Translations under genes and position numbers: made by a program
In this document: one piece after another, positions 5,464 through 6,493 of the stretch
Numbering within the stretch: the stretch's first letter is position 1
How the letters are laid out: every line of letters begins with the position of its first letter
Assembly (NCBI GenBank): GCA_003233475.1
Contig: QILU01000185.1
Location: 1 to 6,493 of the forward strand
Length of the DNA stretch: 6,493 nt
Reading direction: 5' to 3'
Source: Ahrensia sp.
GTDB taxonomy: Bacteria > Pseudomonadota > Alphaproteobacteria > Rhizobiales > Rhizobiaceae
Notes under the pieces: generated by a model
Seen by the model: only the letters and a program-made list of their open reading frames with translations
What the model was told of the DNA's origin: nothing
Database searches by the model: none

Positions 5464-6099
5464 ATGACAGAACTTGTCATATATCTACCCGGCTTTATCG
5501 TGGCTTATTCTATTTTGCTGGTAGGCTCGTTATCGCCAGGGCCATCAGTGGCGATGCTGATCGGAATAGCGACAAGCGAAGGCCGGGCACCAGCGCTGAT
5601 TGCAACGCTGGGAATTGCCTTAGGCAGCGTCACAATCAATGTTCTCACCATGCTGGGAATTGGGTTAATCCTGTCGCAAGCAGCGTGGGGAATGAGCGCG
5701 CTGAGGATCATAGGGGCTGCCTATCTGTTGTGGCTGGCCTATGGTGCTTTCAAAAAGGCGCTGCATCCGCCCTCTTTTCAATTGGTTTCAACGTCTCAGA
5801 AAACCCCGTTGAAACAATTTATGGCAGGCTATCTCCTGCAAGTAACCAATCCCAAGGCAATTGCATTCTGGCTGGCAATCTCCTCAATAGGGGCGACGGA
5901 GGGTGCCGGTGCCGGAATTATCGCACTGTTCATAGCTGGTGCGTTTTTAATTTCATTTATATGCCATGGAGCTTGGGCGATCGCACTGTCAGCCAAGATA
6001 ATCCGATCGGCCTATGCCTACGCCCGCCGTTTTATCGAGGCCACATTGGGGATGTTTTTTTCGTTTGCAGCCTACAGGCTGGCCACATTGGAGAATTGA
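5464..6099 (+). CDS. RhtB/LysE-family amino-acid (or thiol metabolite) exporter
   Basis: This is a 211-residue inner-membrane protein with about six hydrophobic segments (roughly 9-22, 44-70, 77-95, 118-140, 150-174 and 190-206). The LysE-family SPGP motif is at residues 24-27, GAAYLLWLAYGAFK at 84-97 and NPKA at 129-132. Members use the proton gradient to export amino acids such as lysine, homoserine, threonine or cysteine. The family alone does not give the substrate. Its ATG lies 7 nt after the bigR stop codon with only a weak GGATAA upstream, so it is probably cotranscribed and translationally coupled with bigR. That link suggests a substrate connected with sulfur, for example cysteine or a related metabolite, as for E. 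coli EamB of the same family. This is inference. Length is normal and nothing is broken. Confidence 0.9.
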   Translation: MTELVIYLPGFIVAYSILLVGSLSPGPSVAMLIGIATSEGRAPALIATLGIALGSVTINVLTMLGIGLILSQAAWGMSALRIIGAAYLLWLAYGAFKKALHPPSFQLVSTSQKTPLKQFMAGYLLQVTNPKAIAFWLAISSIGATEGAGAGIIALFIAGAFLISFICHGAWAIALSAKIIRSAYAYARRFIEATLGMFFSFAAYRLATLEN

Positions 6100-6227
6100 G
6101 CTCCTTTGCTTCCGCGATGGACCGTGATGCCTGTTGCGGCTTAAAGCATATCGCCTGATTATAGATTAACGAGTTAGAACACCGCCAGCCTAACCCGCGG
6201 CAATGGTGCCCATATGTTCTGCTTGTT
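6100..6227. other. Convergent gap after the exporter, no gene seen
   Basis: This is the space between two genes that converge. I see only a weak GTTAG/CTAAC inverted repeat (6172-6194) and no strong hairpin with a T run, so no intrinsic terminator can be called. The lower part (6190-6229) appears to be the former coding end of the flanking oxidoreductase, left out of frame by a small duplication. Confidence 0.5.
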
Positions 6228-6493
6228 TTAGCCAAGCCACCCATTCATTTTCTCTTTGCTTGCAGTTTTTACACTTCCAAATTGCTTGATTTTTTTGGTT
6301 TTGATGCCACAAAAGCCGAGCACTTGGTTTTTAATCACCCGCCGTGCCGGGTTTCTGTAAACCAATACATCGAGAAGCGGCGGGGTGTCTGAGGTGATCA
6401 TTACATCTGCCGTTTTTCCCTTGAGCAATTTATCCCAGCCGATGCCTTTTTTGTGAAACTTAAATCCAAATCCGGGGCTGAGCGCCCGGTCCA
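6228..6493 (-). CDS. Flavodoxin-fold NAD(P)H (quinone) oxidoreductase, C-terminal part (5' end off window), C-terminus probably shortened
   Basis: The 87 visible residues enter from the right edge. LSPGFGFKF, then GWDKLLKGKTADVMITSDTPP, LVYRNPARR and LGFCGIK are typical of the second half of the Flavodoxin_2 family (NAD(P)H dehydrogenase (quinone), DT-diaphorase-like). These FMN or FAD enzymes reduce quinones by two electrons. The full protein should be about 190-200 residues, so roughly half is missing off the edge. The frame ends at TAA 6230-6228, right after a tandem AGCCA duplication (6230-6239 on the plus strand). The alternative frame just past it continues WLKQAEHMG and ends at TAG 6192-6190, which resembles the normal tail of the family. 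About 14 residues therefore seem to have been lost by a frameshift. The enzyme may still work, since the lost part is peripheral. Confidence 0.8.
   Translation of the reverse strand, partial: DRALSPGFGFKFHKKGIGWDKLLKGKTADVMITSDTPPLLDVLVYRNPARRVIKNQVLGFCGIKTKKIKQFGSVKTASKEKMNGWLG
6230..6239. repeat. 5-bp tandem duplication (AGCCA x2) causing a frameshift
   Basis: AGCCA occurs twice head-to-tail (TGGCT TGGCT in the sense of the oxidoreductase gene). Removing one copy joins the codons into NGWLKQAEHMG followed by TIAAG and a stop. With both copies the frame hits TAA at once. This is the typical product of replication slippage, or of an assembly or sequencing error. Confidence 0.65.

Noticed and set aside
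6172..6194. GTTAG/CTAAC inverted repeat as a terminator for the exporter
   Set aside because: The stem is only 5 bp with a 12-nt loop and no T run, so it cannot be supported as a terminator.
1..6493. Mobile elements, CRISPR arrays, tRNA or rRNA genes
   Set aside because: No transposase, terminal inverted repeats, regularly spaced repeats or RNA-gene consensus were seen. The gene loss near 1383-1802 looks like simple deletion and decay.

Overview
The window looks like part of an alphaproteobacterial chromosome. The basis is family resemblance: a BigR/SqrR-type regulator, a mitochondrial-type (SQOR-like) sulfide:quinone oxidoreductase beside an ETHE1-like persulfide dioxygenase, a moderate GC content and dense gene packing. 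I cannot name the species. No rRNA, tRNA, CRISPR array or insertion sequence is visible.

Layout, left to right. Positions 1-1382 (minus) hold a CueO-like periplasmic multicopper oxidase whose 3' end runs off the window. Positions 1383-1802 hold no intact gene; about 270 bp of this is a decayed internal piece of a SulP-family anion permease gene (minus). Positions 1803-5044 (minus) are a four-gene sulfide-detoxification operon. In transcription order it has two half-size YeeE/YedE (DUF395) sulfur permease subunits, a persulfide dioxygenase and a sulfide:quinone oxidoreductase (SQR), and the SulP remnant starts 1 nt after the SQR stop codon. Positions 5045-5144 are a divergent control region with a small palindrome. 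Positions 5145-5456 (plus) encode the ArsR-family, dithiol persulfide sensor BigR, followed 7 nt later by an RhtB/LysE-type exporter (5464-6099). Positions 6228-6493 (minus) are the C-terminal part of a flavodoxin-fold NAD(P)H oxidoreductase, apparently truncated by a 5-bp tandem duplication.

How the genes work together (inference from known families): BigR represses the divergent operon until reactive sulfur crosslinks its two cysteines. SQR then oxidises sulfide at the membrane and passes electrons to quinone and sulfane sulfur to a thiol such as glutathione. The dioxygenase converts the persulfide to sulfite. The YeeE/YedE pair probably moves a small sulfur species, and a SulP permease (now lost) may once have handled the sulfite or sulfate product. 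The exporter coupled to bigR may relieve thiol or amino-acid stress.

The core system is a known type (BigR regulon). The less ordinary points are a 38-residue Lys-rich leader on SQR, an apparently leaderless bigR, a sulP gene caught in decay at the operon end, the exporter coupled to bigR, and the 5-bp duplication that cuts short the oxidoreductase at the right edge.
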